Assembly: GCF_050947875.1 (NCBI RefSeq)
Contig: NC_134568.1
Span: 252,659,267-252,723,266, forward strand
Direction: 5' to 3'
DNA: 64,000 bases
Source of the DNA: Dermacentor variabilis
Lineage: Eukaryota > Arthropoda > Arachnida > Ixodida > Ixodidae
Shown here: positions 27,491 through 41,733 of the stretch, piece by piece
How positions within the stretch are numbered: the stretch's first letter is position 1
How the letters are laid out: every line of letters begins with the position of its first letter
Translations under genes and position numbers: made by a program
Notes under the pieces: generated by a model
The model's input: the letters and a program-made list of their open reading frames with translations, nothing else
Databases searched by the model: none
Told to the model about the DNA's origin: nothing

Positions 27491-28404
27491 TTCTGGCCAT
27501 TAGTCGCCTGTTCCGATACATTACCGTTCGTATACAAACACAAGCACTTCCTTCAGTCGTGCTGTCAGCTACGAATTCCAAAGTTTCCGGTGACATGCAG
27601 AAAATGCCACAATCCCTAACAGCTAACAATCGCGTGACCATTCAGTGCAAAGTCATCGTTGAAAACTGTATGCGAGTCGTCCTGACCATGTCCTGACGCG
27701 CACCTCGGTCGTTTTGTCCGTGGAACTGCAGTTACCGCGAAATTGCAAGCACTTTTATGGCAATTTTTGTTCTGCGCGATGATGAGTATCTGAGAGGATG
27801 AAGTGCGATAGAGCGCTGACATTTTGGCCGGCACTCTGAACTTGCGCGTACATTATCGACTTGCTTTCACGCGTCGTCGTCAGGGCAACAGTTGCAGCCC
27901 CCGAACTGCTCTGTTTCGTCGTTCTTGCTTTTAATTTCCGAGAAGCAGACTAGTACAGCGGGCGACGGCGTTTGCGTGTGTGCGTCCGGTGCAGAACGGG
28001 ACACCGCGCGCATGGCATCGATTTTTTCGCTGGAAGTGACTTCATGCGACCTTGAAAGCGCGGGCCGCGTCGTGGGCGCGCGGTGTGTATTGCGCCAGGA
28101 AGGCGAACCCGAGGAAGAGAAATAGGGTTGTCGTTTGTCCTCTCTTTTCGCAATCTAATCGCAGCGCACACGGCTGTAATGTTACGGCATACTACACTGG
28201 TCGGTTTCAGAGCTCTCTGGCCGCGCATTAAAGCTCATATATAAGACAGCAACTAAGTTTATACATACTCACCAACGGCGATCATGAAGCCTGATTATTG
28301 CTATTAGATCCACTTATTCTGATAATATAGCTTTAGAACTGCCTCGTGCTGCCATTATGGCACTGCCGGAGCGTTCTCAAACGACCAGTCGTACATGCCT
28401 GTTA

Positions 28405-28590
28405 ACGACCCGCCACAGTGGCTTAGCGACTATGGCGTCCTGCTACTGAGCTTGGCCGCGGGTTCGATTCCCAACCACGGCGGCCGCATTTCAGTTGCGG
28501 CTGAGTCTGGACAAACGCACACGGCGTCTCTCGTACCCTGTGTGTTGCTTCGAGACGTTGAAGCCTACGATTTAATTAATCATAATCAGA
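28405..28590 (+). mobile_element. SINE family A, internally deleted copy
   Basis: A-box-like CAGTGGCTTAGCG (28416) and B box GGTTCGATTCC (28461-28471) are followed by GGCGGCCGCATTTCAG. The AAAGAACC...GGAGCCC middle present at 27241-27490 is missing; GGCGTCTCTCGTA comes directly. It ends in an AATTAATCATAATC tail. Confidence 0.75.
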
Positions 28591-29690
28591 ACATGCCCCA
28601 CAAGTTGCCGGTGTGCCCAATTCGGGCCATGAAACCAGCCATCGGCGCGTTTAGAGGAATCCGCCGTCCTTTTCTAACGTCCCACAATAGAACGCTTATT
28701 AATAATTGACTGCAGGTTGTGCAATGAGAGTCGTGGTGCACTAGCGTGTATGAACGCTACTAGCTTCTGTAACGTGAGAAGAAACTTCGTCAACTGCCTC
28801 GTCCTCACCTTTCGTAACTTCAGAGCGTCATTATAAAGCCGAACGCTCGAGGAATCTTCGAAAAGGCGCGACATGTTCGATGGAACATCAGTGATCGTAA
28901 AGAAAAAGAAAAAAGAAATGATAGCTCCAAGCGTTTCAAGTGTGTTGAAGGCTGTGCATTCGTTGAAAAAGTGGCGGTCCCGGCCGTTTTCGTCTCCGTG
29001 TTAGTTAGGAAGTCGCACGAGCGTCGCCAGTGAAGGTGTCCGCGCTGGTAGTGTGCCGACGTGCCGTGGTCGGACCGTGGCCGCTGCCAGCTCAGGAGAA
29101 AGACGGAAGCTATGACTGCACCTCCCACGGAGAACATAATGCTCGGGCAAAGCGATGTATGTCAGTACAACCGGGCTAAGCTAGATGTATACCATCGGTG
29201 GATGCTGCAGGCGATCCCGCGGTCGTCGCAGCGCGCCGGTGTCTGATTGGTTATATCATATCGTTTCTCCGTCCGCGCGCCTTTGCGAACGGAGAAACAC
29301 GCCGAGCACACAGGCGCCACGCACCGCCGTGCACGTCGGCCGGCTTCCTCCTCCCGAAGCCGCGTCACCCGCTGAGCGAGTTGCCAAGGCCGCGCGCTGC
29401 CACCGCCCGTGAATGCACACGCCTACGCCCCCCAACACCGCCCGAAAAAATTCAGAGAGCCCCGCGAACGGGGGTTGCCGTCTCGCGTGTGATTCAGTTG
29501 CAGGTCATTGCGTAAACACGCGTCCCTGTGGCTTTCCTCGTCACGAGTGACACCGGGCCAACTTTGCTGCTTTCTGTTGGGTCTGTGCGAGGCATCAGAG
29601 CGAACCGGCTAGGGGAAGGTGGCTTCTGCAATTTCGCCCCGAAAGTGACCAGTTAAAAACAAGGTGGCAACAAACGTCAGACTGTCCGCG
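28591..29690. other. No gene established; one weak exon candidate
   Basis: GC-rich from about 28970. An ATG near 29112 opens a short frame (MTAPPTENIMLGQSD) followed by GTATGT, a possible splice donor. No partner exon was found, so it is not called. Confidence 0.3.
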
Positions 29691-29735
29691 TCTTTTTTCT
29701 TCTTCTTCTTCTTCTCTCTCTCTCTCTCTCTCTCT
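29691..29735. repeat. TTC/TC microsatellite
   Basis: TTC units pass into a TC tract; the Glu/Arg-rich minus-strand frame across it is repeat translation. Confidence 0.9.
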
Positions 29736-29994
29736 AGCTGTTTGTCTGTTGATTGTTTCGTTCACTGTTGTCAAATTCAACGTGTGCCGCGTTGATAAAA
29801 CAGAAAAAGAAATTTTTTGACTCGTTGTCCCGTCCTTGCGAAAGTGGATGTACCGCGGAGCTGTTTGAAAACCACCGCTACAACAGCTGAGGGGGGTACG
29901 CAATGCTTTTATGATGATTCGGATGCTTGTTTTCAGCCTGTTCTTTATTGAAACATATGCTGTTCTGCGTGTTGCATGGGTGATTTCAATGAAT

Positions 29995-30480
29995 GTGTGC
30001 ACTATTAACGCGATAGCGTTAAGGAGCTCGTGTCGCAGAAAAGCCGGTGTCGTCGGCGTCGGTGTCGGCGTCGGCGTCCGCGGCGTTGGCCGTGAGCGAT
30101 AAATCACGGCAGGCACTTCATAAATAAAAAGCAACTTCCAAGATGGGCTGGGTGGGAATCGAACCAGGGTCTCCGGAGTGTGAGACGCAGACGTTACCAC
30201 TGAGCCACGAGTTCGATGCTTCAAAGCGGTACAAAAGCGCCTCTAGTGAACGCGGTGTTGCCTTAGAAACGAGCTGTTTCTAAGGCTCAGGCGTGCGTCG
30301 CTTGCTCAGGCGCACATTTCGTTGTCGCGCCGAACGCTGCGTTGCTCGACGCTCACCGCGTCCGATGCGGGGCGCGTAGTCGCTGCGCCGTAGCCTTACA
30401 CCCCTTGGCGGGTCGACGGGAACGCTGTCGCGTTCCACTCTTGAAGGCGAAGCTTAAGCGTCCTCCAATTTTTTACTTCA
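29995..30480 (-). mobile_element. Second tRNA-derived SINE-like repeat (family B)
   Basis: On the minus strand GTGGCTCAGTGGTAA (A box, plus 30194-30208) and GGTTCGATTCC (B box, plus 30154-30164) are spaced as in a tRNA. Flanks include a GTCGGC hexamer run (30046-30082) and a perfect 11 bp hairpin GCCTTAGAAAC...GTTTCTAAGGC (30260-30286). The head differs from family A. Outer limits are estimates. Confidence 0.6.
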
Positions 30481-30980
30481 CTTTGCTGATCGCTTGTAGC
30501 ATCTGCCTTACGCAGGGGATGAGCCATTGTATTTTTGCTTGCTTAGGAGGGCATGAGCCATCGCTGATGATGACAGTTTCTGCTCACGGACGGACACGAA
30601 AATTGCCGACCACCGAGAGGCTTGTAATACCGTATACTATATACGCTTGCCAGCACAAGTGATCGAGCTTCCCCCGAGTCCGTTACGTAGCGCAAGCGAA
30701 ACGCTTTTTTGCACAATGAGCCGTCGGTGTGTGCCTTTTCCGTGATTGAACATCGAGGTCACAAGGCGACAGAGAGAACAAACATTCTTTCTGATCACAA
30801 AGGACTTCGCTGCACACTTGTCAGGCCCCGTCTCGTCGCAAGATGGCATTGAAAAGGAATCCTTCACCTGAGGCGTCTGTGTGTTTTGTGGCTCACCCAT
30901 CGGGCTTAGTTGAGCTGAGCGTGTAGAATAATGTGCGCCCGCGTAGGCTTTTCCCGATATTCTTTAGTTTGGTTTAGTTT

Positions 30981-33440
<2,460 letters not shown>

Positions 33441-33442
33441 GT

Positions 33443-33506
33443 TCGTTATGTCTATGTCTATGGCGAGGGACTGGCGTTATGTCTATGTCTATGACGAGGG
33501 ACTGGC
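33443..33506. repeat. Tandem duplication, about 31 bp
   Basis: GTTATGTCTATGTCTATGGC plus GAGGGACTGGC is followed by a second copy differing at one base (ATGAC for ATGGC). Confidence 0.85.
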
Positions 33507-34960
33507 AGACAGTACAGGAGTCGTTCAAGATGAGAGAGACAAGGTTTAACGATATGCTGGATATGTTAGCCTGGCTGATCGCCTAGCCTGGCTCTAGGTG
33601 CTGGGTGATAATCAGTTGTCAAAGCTACTGTGCAGAAGGCGATGAGAACTTATTAAGTCAACAGCGGCATTCGATATCAGTAACTGGTGAGCGCTTCGCG
33701 GCAGTGTTTGTAACATTAAAACGACTGTATCTCTGAATATTATTAACCTAACGTTTACAGTGACTCTTTATCGTTTTCTCTTTCTCTGTTTCTCCGGTAG
33801 CAGGGATTCATACAGCCTTTGGTGGCGTGTATAGGGTGTCCCAGCTAACGTTATCCAAATTAGTCAACAACAAAAACAACAAAAAAGATTTAGAAAACAC
33901 AGTGGCACTTTACTTCTTCCGATCGTGAGACCTACGTTGGTCGGTCGTCACACCTCTGAAGACCAAACACGTACGGTGTAGGCGTTATAATTGTATTTTG
34001 CACCGTCTCTCTTAAATGCTTTTTTTTTCGTTCCACAGTTTGGCTAACGTTAGATGGGACACACGGTAGAGCGAAGGCTTCCGCATCTTATCGCCATGGC
34101 GAGTTACCGGTCAGGAAAAAGTGTAATTTGTCACAGCAAGGCTCCTGGAACGCACAGCATGCCCCGGAGCTTCGTTTGAAGGCCACTAGTCTGCGTCGTC
34201 AATGTAAAGTCGTTATTTCGTGGAGTATTTCGTGTGGTAATATTGAATAGTCAAACGCAGACGCTTATATTTAGAGCTGCAATATTTATTTTGGTATATA
34301 TAGGTATCACGCTTGTACTAACTAGTAAAACAAAGACACCTATCAAAGAGAAGTTGGATCAGTTTTAAACACAAGATCACTAATTGTCATTTAAAAAAAC
34401 TGAGCGACTAAACTCTCAACATCTTTAGAGCCTGGTTGCAAACAACATTTCTTTGAATGAATGGCTGCTGTATGACTAGCCCTCCAAAAACTTTAAGTAA
34501 ATGGTGACTGCGAAAAAATGATAAGTTCAAAAAAAAAAAATAAAAGAGGAGGCTGCCGAATGACTTGTGTGTAATAAAAACATGCAGTTAAAAGGGCCCG
34601 TTGCAAGACAAGAAGCTCATTGATTGTAAAACTGCCCAACGAACCGCACATCTCCCTGCAGGATCTCCCAACCGCTGGAATGTCCATATCCCAAAGCAAC
34701 GTTTCTGAAACGTTATCGAAATGTCTTCCCTGGATATAAAAAAATAAAATGAAAAGTTACCAAAAACCAAAAAAGTCCCAGAACGCCGCTGAGATTTTAA
34801 CTGTTTTAATTAAAACGCAATCAACCAAAACAGCCCTCTTTAGTCTCCAGAACGCCCCCGCGGGACTAAACCTTTCAATTAAAATACCATCAAAAACAAA
34901 ACCGTCCGTTTAGTTCCAAAATGGTACCAAATGCTTCGCGAGTGCACGTTTTGTGGTGCC
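33507..34960. other. No gene recognised
   Basis: AT-rich flank with poly-A runs (34530-34545). No motif-bearing frame. Confidence 0.45.
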
Positions 34961-35813
34961 ATGGCGTAAGTGTAAATGTTACGTGTTCCTTGTTAGTGCG
35001 TTTTGTACGCTGGTTCCTTGTTTCGAGCTCCTACAGGCGTTTAGGCGAGGCTCTTGGTTTGCCGCTCGTCATTCCACGAGGTATGTATGCCCACATTTAA
35101 GAGAAGCTTGGAAACGGCATTTGGTGCTGATCGTTGTGGGTGGAAGCGGTTTGAGTGCCATTTGAGCACGTATATAAGCGCGTCGTTCGAAGTCACGAAT
35201 TAGTACTGCGGGTATTGTGAAGGTGGGCATAAAATAACGGGCGTTACGAAAAGGTAAGATGAACACCCTTAAGGCGACCTAATCGTGCCAAGGCTCATTT
35301 ATTCATGTGTTTGAAATATGCGATTCGCCTCGCTTTTCTCCTTTGTCTTTTATTCCGGAACCATAGCGGCCGTCAAAGATAGATCACGATGATTCTTACA
35401 TCGTACCTGTTGGTCATTTCGTTTTGGTTTGAAACAACGTTGTTTTTATTTCAGTGCCCAACTCCAAGGAACAAGTTTCCGACGGTTTTTCGGGATCCGC
35501 CAACGTCGGCCGGCTTTCATGCTTTGCTAGCCATTTCGTGCGTCCACTCTTAAAAAAAGTTTGCACCATTGGGGGCGTGTCCCGTCCCAAAACAATAATC
35601 GTCATCTATTTTGCCCAGATATTTTTTTTAACGCTGCGCGTCCGGTACTTCCAGGACACGAACGGTGCGCGCGTTATCAATGTGACAACGGTGCAGTCGA
35701 CATCTCCTGTGGAGATTCAAGGTGTTCCCCTGTGCATCCTCCCACATGCACTCCAGTGCACACTCTCTTCCTCTCTTTATATTCCCCTTTCCCTCACCCC
35801 TAGTGCAGGGTAG
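34961..35813 (+). CDS. Candidate spliced host gene, function unknown
   Basis: A phase-consistent exon chain can be built. The ATG at 34961 has a G at -3 and +4, and is followed by GC and GTAAGTG. Exon 2 runs 35037-35080 (acceptor CTCCTACAG, donor GAG/GTATGT). Exon 3 starts at 35455 after TTTTTATTTCAG and runs to a stop at 35811-35813. The product would start MARLGEALGLPLVIPR and continue VPNSKEQVSDGF. No domain was recognised. The first intron would be only 71 nt, and the last 90 nt overlap a likely dispersed repeat, so the true 3' end may differ. A second strong donor (AAAAG/GTAAGATG near 35253) is not used. The chain may be coincidental. Confidence 0.25.
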
Positions 35814-36005
35814 CGAACCGGACGCTCGTTTGGTTCTCTCTCCCTGCCTTTCCTCTCCTTGCTTTCCATCTCTCTCCCATCAGAACATTTGTGGGACATT
35901 TCGAGGAGATAGGGAGCCCTATTTGCAGTTTGGACTTTTGGGCCTCCTGCTGTAGATGTACTATGCACCGTGTACTGTAAATACGAAATAAAAACCTTGG
36001 AATAT
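35720..36005 (+). repeat. Probable dispersed repeat (LINE 3' UTR-like)
   Basis: Pyrimidine-rich CTCTTTATATTCC and CCCTAGTGCAGGGTAGC segments, ending with ACGAAATAAAAACC near 35993. From memory this resembles a common tick repeat; there is no second copy here to confirm it. Confidence 0.35.
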
Positions 36006-37197
36006 GTGGTTTGCGACATGACTTGACTGCCAAATACATTAAATGACAGAATACAAGCAAAAATCACGTGTTGTCATGTAGGATTCCGTCGCGAAACCGA
36101 AAACACGGCTTGCATTACCCATTTTGTTTCTGGATGGCTTCGAAAACTTTTGCCGTTGTTTCACTTCTCATAATTGTGGGACTTTGTTTAGCGAACGGAT
36201 AACACTAACAAGAACTGAACGGTCGTATGTTGCGAAATGTTTTGCTGCTTTTAAGTATTCGAAGATACCAAATAGCTAGTTCATTTTCGAACACGAATAG
36301 GAATAGTTAGTGTGTAATATTTCATTCGTATTCGAAACTTCGAATATTCGAATATTCGTCCACCCCTGCTGATGATACAAGAATAGTCATATCTTAGCAC
36401 GGAGCCAGGAGTACTGTCCGGATGTACTGACACCCCAGTGCGATTGACCCAAAATGGAGAATACCAAATCAACACCTCCAGTATAGCCTCCCGTACTTTT
36501 AAAGTGTCATCCGTACGTATGCATTGCTTCCATAATTTATTTGAAGCTCAGAGGACCGAAATGCCATTGGCTTTTCTTTAACCACTTAGTGACTGCTCCA
36601 TACGCGCAAAACCCCTCTCAGAACACCACCGCCACTACCGCACACGTATACAAAATATGGCCTCTTCTCTAAATGTGTAGTACGCGGCACAAGGGCGGAA
36701 TATGTATTTACGAAGCTACAGGAACGATTATGGTGGTTGGAGCAGAACCCTCTCTCAAACGCACAAAAAAGAGAGAGGGAAAAAAAAGGAAACGTATATT
36801 CGGCCCTACTCCTATTCGGCAGCGAAACGAAGGAGAAAATTGACCCGAACCTTGAGCAGAGCGCGAATGACACTTCCATGTCATTCGTGGCGCCGACGCA
36901 GTAAAAGCTCTGCTCAAGCCGTTATACGCGTGAGGGGGTGCGGTCGAGCCAAGAGTTAATGACGAACGTCACGACACAGAGACAGAGCGGAATACCACGA
37001 AGGCCTATATTATGGTGATGATGATGATGATCAAGGAGATGACTTACTATAGCAACGCCGACAAACAAAGCGCGCCCATCACTCCAGTAGGCAATTGAGG
37101 TCCAGTACTTACAGAAAGAAAGGGGTAAAAAAAGCCGCAGGGCTTATGAATAGCTTCGTCGTCTTATGCTGCATTCGCAGGAGCATTCGCAAAAAAC
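36006..37197. other. No gene recognised
   Basis: Contains TTCGAATATTCG words near 36340 followed by CCACCCCTG, which could be the end of a hAT-like element, and a GAT triplet run at 37014-37031. The frames at 36586-36959 show no domain. Confidence 0.4.
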
Positions 37198-37690
37198 CTA
37201 GCGCGCTGTAACGCAAATCTATTCCGGTATGTTTCTATTCTATTTCTGCCGCTAGCGCTCCACGATTGGTCAAAAATTTTCCAAGGAGGTTCTAGAACCT
37301 CCTTAAATTTTTTGTGTCACCCCCGCTTTGCCTGCCTGTCACGCGACACCACGAAAACCTCCGCAAGCATCTGGCATGACGTGTACACACTGATGAAGCA
37401 TGATTAGGCCGAAGAAAAAAAAAATATTTCCGATTCTACGCCTTTCTCATCATTAGCACTCCGCTATTGGTCAAAATCTTTCGGGCTGCGCCCACATCAC
37501 CTGTCTTTCACGCGACGTCACAAAACCGTGAAAATTCAGCACGTCAACGTGACGTGCACGCACTAAAGAGGCATTAATATGCCGAACAAAACTTTTTTTT
37601 TTCCGGGATAGTCGGAGATTGCCCCATTACAAACGAATTAAAGAAATGGCTACCCGCCGATGGCTCTGACACTGCCTACTCGAAGCCGTC
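37198..37690 (+). repeat. Composite dispersed repeat R, copy 2
   Basis: Same unit-unit-tail order as 20060-20545: ATTGGTCAAAA, CTGTCACGCGAC, GACGTGTACACACTGAT, then ATTGGTCAAAATC, CACGCGACGTCACAAAACC and ATTAATATGCCGAACAAAAC. A diverged tail (GCCCCATTACAAACG...GCCTACTCGAAG) follows. It differs by a palindromic insertion at 37283-37304. Confidence 0.75.
37283..37304. repeat. Perfect 22 bp palindrome within repeat R
   Basis: AAGGAGGTTCT followed directly by AGAACCTCCTT, itself flanked by AAATTTT/AAATTTTTT. The matching position in copy 1 (near 20155) has only a short T run. Confidence 0.9.
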
Positions 37691-38365
37691 GGGAAAAATG
37701 AATTTATCTGCTTATGATAGGAATTTTTGCGTGAAAGTATAACGTTGTTTCGGCTCATATACGAAGGAGGGGGGGGGGGCATTGCTCTGTCAACTCTTCT
37801 TCACTGGTGATCGGTTTTAGCGCGATTTTTGACCTTCCGTAGTGCGCCACTGCGATTTTAGACCGGCCACCGCAATCTAAGCAAGGGGAAGCGGACCTAG
37901 CGCCGAACGCCGGCACCGCCCAGTTAACTACGTTCACTGCGCTAGCTCGGACCTACCGAAACCCTCTCCACTTCTTAAAGGGAAATCAGACATCCACCCG
38001 TTCGTGCGCGCTCCTTGCCTCTTGTCAGCCAATTAGATTAGATTAGATTAACGTGAACGATCGCGATCCAGCGTGTTTTTCACCGTCATTCGTTGGATGT
38101 CCGGATACGTTTGTCCAACTTAAAGTCCCTAGATATTTAAAAAATCTAGGGACATTAGTCCAACTATGGCACTTCAAGAGCCGGTTTTAAAAGCGGCGCG
38201 GTTTTTCCTACACGCGCACCGCGACCTTCGAGCCTTGTCACAAAAGTATGTGCTTTTCCCTTCCAACCGTGACAATGGCCACTGGGGAGAAGAAAAGTCA
38301 TTACTCCGCGCATTATTCTTATTGGCGCCGGATATTTATGAGTTTAGCACAGTCTATGAAATTCG
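37691..38365. other. No gene recognised
   Basis: Holds a G run (37768-37778), four ATTAG units (38033-38050) and a 10 bp hairpin GTCCCTAGAT...ATCTAGGGAC near 38126-38154. Confidence 0.5.
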
Positions 38366-38559
38366 ATGAAAGTCCGCCTTTCTTTTTACTTTTTTTTTTC
38401 TTATTTCTATTATCTTCTTGCACTCTCGCTCCTGTCCGGAAGCGGGAAGCTCTGGCACGTGCTGTGCATGTTGTCACGTCTGTCGTCGGCTGACCGCGCC
38501 AGCCTTCGTCCTCTTCTTTTTTTTTGTTTGTTTTATTTGTCTTGCTCGGTGACCTACGC

Positions 38560-39060
38560 CAGGCGCTAGTGGCCAGCGCACGCGATGTGACCTTGCGAAG
38601 GCTCGCGTGTCCGGCGCGAGAACCGGGCTCCGATCGCGGGCCCGTCGCAGGCTTGACGAACGCGCGCGTCCAGCCGGTTGGCCGGAATGGGCGGCGCCGA
38701 ATCGGAGAAGGCAGAACCGGTGCGGCGGCAGCCGACGCCGGCGCTGCGTCTACTCGGTCGACTCGCGAAAGAGTTTCTCCCGAAATAACGCCGGCGCGCC
38801 ACGGTGCGCGCAAGACTCGTCTGCTGCGGCAGCGGCGGCGGAGGGCAACGGCCTTTCCGGCGTCCACCGACGGGGGAGCGGTGGCCCCGGCGCGGCTGCA
38901 CGCATGCGTTGCGCGGGTTGCGCTACACTCGGGCGGCGGAGCAATGGTTTTTCGCGCATCAAGGTACGCGCACTGCAGCACGTGGCCGGGCGGTGGACGC
39001 GGTCGCGCGGCGCTGGACGTCGCTTTTTCCCTCGGCTGCGAAGTTAGTCGAAGCGAGAAC
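38560..39060. promoter_or_regulatory. CpG-island-like segment
   Basis: Dense CpG with long overlapping open frames on both strands (up to 279 codons on minus). These are expected when stop codons are rare in GC-rich DNA. Codon content is Ala/Arg/Pro-rich in every frame and no domain was seen. It could mark the promoter of a host gene whose exons are not recognisable. Confidence 0.4.
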
Positions 39061-39379
39061 TCGCCCGACGATGAAAGTGGCTGCACGCGGCAACTCGTGG
39101 AAGCGCTTCTGTTTTCGATAATACCGCTTAATTTCGTGCAAACATATTTGAGGAACAACGTTAGATCATTCAGTCTACCGTTTTTCTCAACTGAGATATG
39201 TCGGCAAACTGCGCAACATTAGGACAAGTTGCGTTAGGACACTTTGCGTAGGATTCACACATGGATGGAAAATATTCGTCCGATATCCACGGCCCTGCCT
39301 TGTTTTGTTTTCTTTTCTCTTTTTGTCTTCCCACACGGCCAAATGTTATTGACCTCTATTAGAATAACCTGCTCAGTTA

Positions 39380-39494
39380 ATTATTAGTTCTCTATTTTAT
39401 TTCATATATAACAATGTTGTTTCCGTTATTACAATCGGATGAACAGTCCACCCACGCCCTGTGTAAGGCCTTTCGGACCCTGAGGGTACTCAAA

Positions 39495-39533
<39 letters not shown>

Positions 39534-39535
39534 AT
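39380..39535 (+). mobile_element. LINE 3' end with AAAT tail
   Basis: AGGCCTTTCGGACCCTGAGG followed by about ten AAAT units (39492-39534). The layout resembles the 3' end of the LINE at 51740-53455 (CTGTGAGGACC then A-rich tail). Probably a severely 5'-truncated copy of the same or a related family. Confidence 0.45.
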
Positions 39536-39900
39536 GGCATATCGACGAAGGCTCCGCGGTCACAGTCGTTCCATAGCTACAAACTTCGATGCCCACCCCC
39601 TACATCCGACTCCACTCATAAGTGGAGGGCCACGACGAAGGTTGCAGGCCCGTCTAGGGCATCTTCTGATCGTTACAGAATAAAGGAACGAACTGATTTC
39701 CGGAATTCTGACGCAAATAACACTGCACAACACGAAGAAACTTGCTGGGCATCGAGATCGAAGTCCTGGAGCAAATAGTGATTGCGACGAGGCAATTGAC
39801 GCTTGCGGCACAGTCGAGGGATGCCAGACCCAGCAGCCTTCGACCTCAACGATGTTTTCCTGAACATTTTAGGCGCGAAAGTCTGTACCCGGCAAATATA

Positions 39901-40570
39901 CAGGGTGTTTCAACGAACACTTTAAAAATTTTTTAAAGGTTGCCTGTGGCAGGTAGCTCAAGTCTAGTTTATGAGCTGGTCTACACGAAGCGGCGGACAC
40001 TACTTGCACAAAAAATATGCAAAATCTAATAATTAACAAGAATTCACTAATTAACTTTCTAGTTAATTATCTTATGACCCACACTGCGATTTACAAATTC
40101 TAGCAGCGGACTTCGCAAGGCGGATCCACTTGGAACGAATTCTCAGGACGACACCAGTTTCGAGATATAAATTCCGGAACTTTGCGAAGAAATGCATTGG
40201 CGTTCCAGTTACTTGTGTGCTTCAGTGCATGAAACGACGCTTTGTTAACAAATTAACTGCAACGCCAATGCATTTCTCCGCAAAGTTCGGGAATTTATAT
40301 CTCGAAACTGGTGTCATCTTGAAAAATTCGTTCCAAGTGGATCCGCCTTGCGAACTCAACGGCTAGAATTTGTAAATTGCAATATGGGCCATAATTTAAT
40401 TAGTTAAAAACTTAATTCGTGTTTCTTCTATTAATTAGTCAATTTTGGGCCTCAATTTTTTGTGCAAGTATTGTCCGCCGCTTCGAGTAGATCAGCTCAT
40501 GAACTAGAATTGTGATATCTGCCGCAGGCAACCTTTAAAAAATTTTGAAAGTGTTCGCTGACACACCCCG
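39901..40570. mobile_element. Foldback (palindromic) element, 670 bp
   Basis: The left end CAGGGTGTTTCAACGAACAC and the right end GTGTTCGCTGACACACCCCG are inverted copies. The similarity continues inward through GGTTGCCTG(T/C)GGCAG, GAAGCGGCGGACA, AAGGCGGATCCACTTGGAAC and AATGCATTGGCGTT. Arms are about 300 bp around a roughly 45 bp centre. The arms differ at many sites, so it is not an assembly fold. Flanks read ...TATA and TATA..., compatible with a TA target duplication. There is no open frame. A single arm occurs at 20681-21050. Confidence 0.85.
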
Positions 40571-41717
40571 TATATGTGCGCACATGTGGCCCTCGATTTC
40601 CTCACCCTGGGGCTTCCAGGGACCAGCGACAGCTACCGCGCGTGCCTCAACCGCGACGTCCAGACATCCCGGAACGGTGGCGTTGATCCGAGACGCAGCG
40701 TAATCTATCTCTCCCTTCCTTCTACCTTTCCGAGAGCTCATTTTGCACTTTGCTGCTTACCCGCTTGGCGTCTAAGATCGCGCGGTCTCAGATCTGCTGC
40801 GCTGCTCCTATAGAAACTGCATATATTTACGCGCTGTCAATGTGGCTCCTTCTTCTGCATGTTTACAAGTGTACGCAATAGAAATTGAATACAGATTTGC
40901 TGGCACAACAATCTGGCGCCACTTTGTTTACGAGTTGTTCTTTATTGCGACATTACGAGATGCTGTGAATCAGCGCGAGACGATGCTTCATGCCTATATC
41001 AGCCTTTACCGTTGACGCTCGCGCTTATAATTTCTGTTGTCTCACTAGGCTGACACTTTCAAGGTGATCATCAACTCGCTCAGCTGTGTATCCCCGATTC
41101 AGGTGACTGCTTACGGCAGGAAATGAACTCCGGCTTATCTGCGATTTATAGAAGCGAACACTGAACGCTGCTTTAGAGAAATATAGCAAACATTGAAATA
41201 GAAGATGTAAGAGAAAAGAAAAAGAAAGAAAGAAATGAAAGTAAAGCGCTTCTCTTGTCTTCCCGCTCCTTTTTTTTTGTGCGTGTGTGTGTGTTACTCC
41301 GCTGCGTATAACCTGAAAACGCACGCTTAGTTTTGTGATGCCTCAAGAAGACTAAATCGGATACTTAACACTGACGTGTAAGATAGGTGGCTATGAGGCG
41401 ACACCACCATTTTGATTGTGGTGTTGTAATTGCGAATGACGTTGCACTATATTTGTATAGTGAAGGGGAATATGCATTCACTCGTTAATTGCGCATTGAA
41501 CTATAGAGCAGTTTGTACACCAATGCTTGATTACCGTGTCGCTTTGTAACTGGAAGACTTTCTTGGTAATACACCACCGTGTGCAGCCGCAAACCAATTA
41601 ACAATAATCCTTTATTTACCAAGCGACGGCTTTTTTGCCTGCTTTACCAGTGGAACAAATAGAAGGGATGGAGCAAGGAAGCTGCCTTCGTCAGTCTTCC
41701 AACTTCGCCGGTGGGAC
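40571..41717. other. No gene recognised
   Basis: Mixed composition with a short GT run near 41281. No frame with motifs. Confidence 0.45.
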
Positions 41718-41733
41718 AAGCAAATTATACTAT
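41718..41733. repeat. Target-site duplication, left copy
   Basis: AAGCAAATTATACTAT, identical to 42181-42196, on either side of the truncated LINE. Confidence 0.85.

Noticed and set aside
30150..30210. tRNA gene on the minus strand
   Set aside because: A and B boxes are tRNA-like but no acceptor stem could be paired and the context is a dispersed SINE-like repeat.
38033..38050. Telomere-like ATTAG repeats
   Set aside because: Only four units, and the unit TTAGA differs from the arthropod telomere repeat TTAGG.
38319..39158. 279-codon minus-strand frame and overlapping plus frames
   Set aside because: CpG-rich DNA has few stop codons; all frames are Arg/Ala/Pro-rich and none has a recognisable domain.
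39901..40570. Assembly fold-back artefact
   Set aside because: The arms differ at many positions and an independent single-arm copy exists at 20681-21050.
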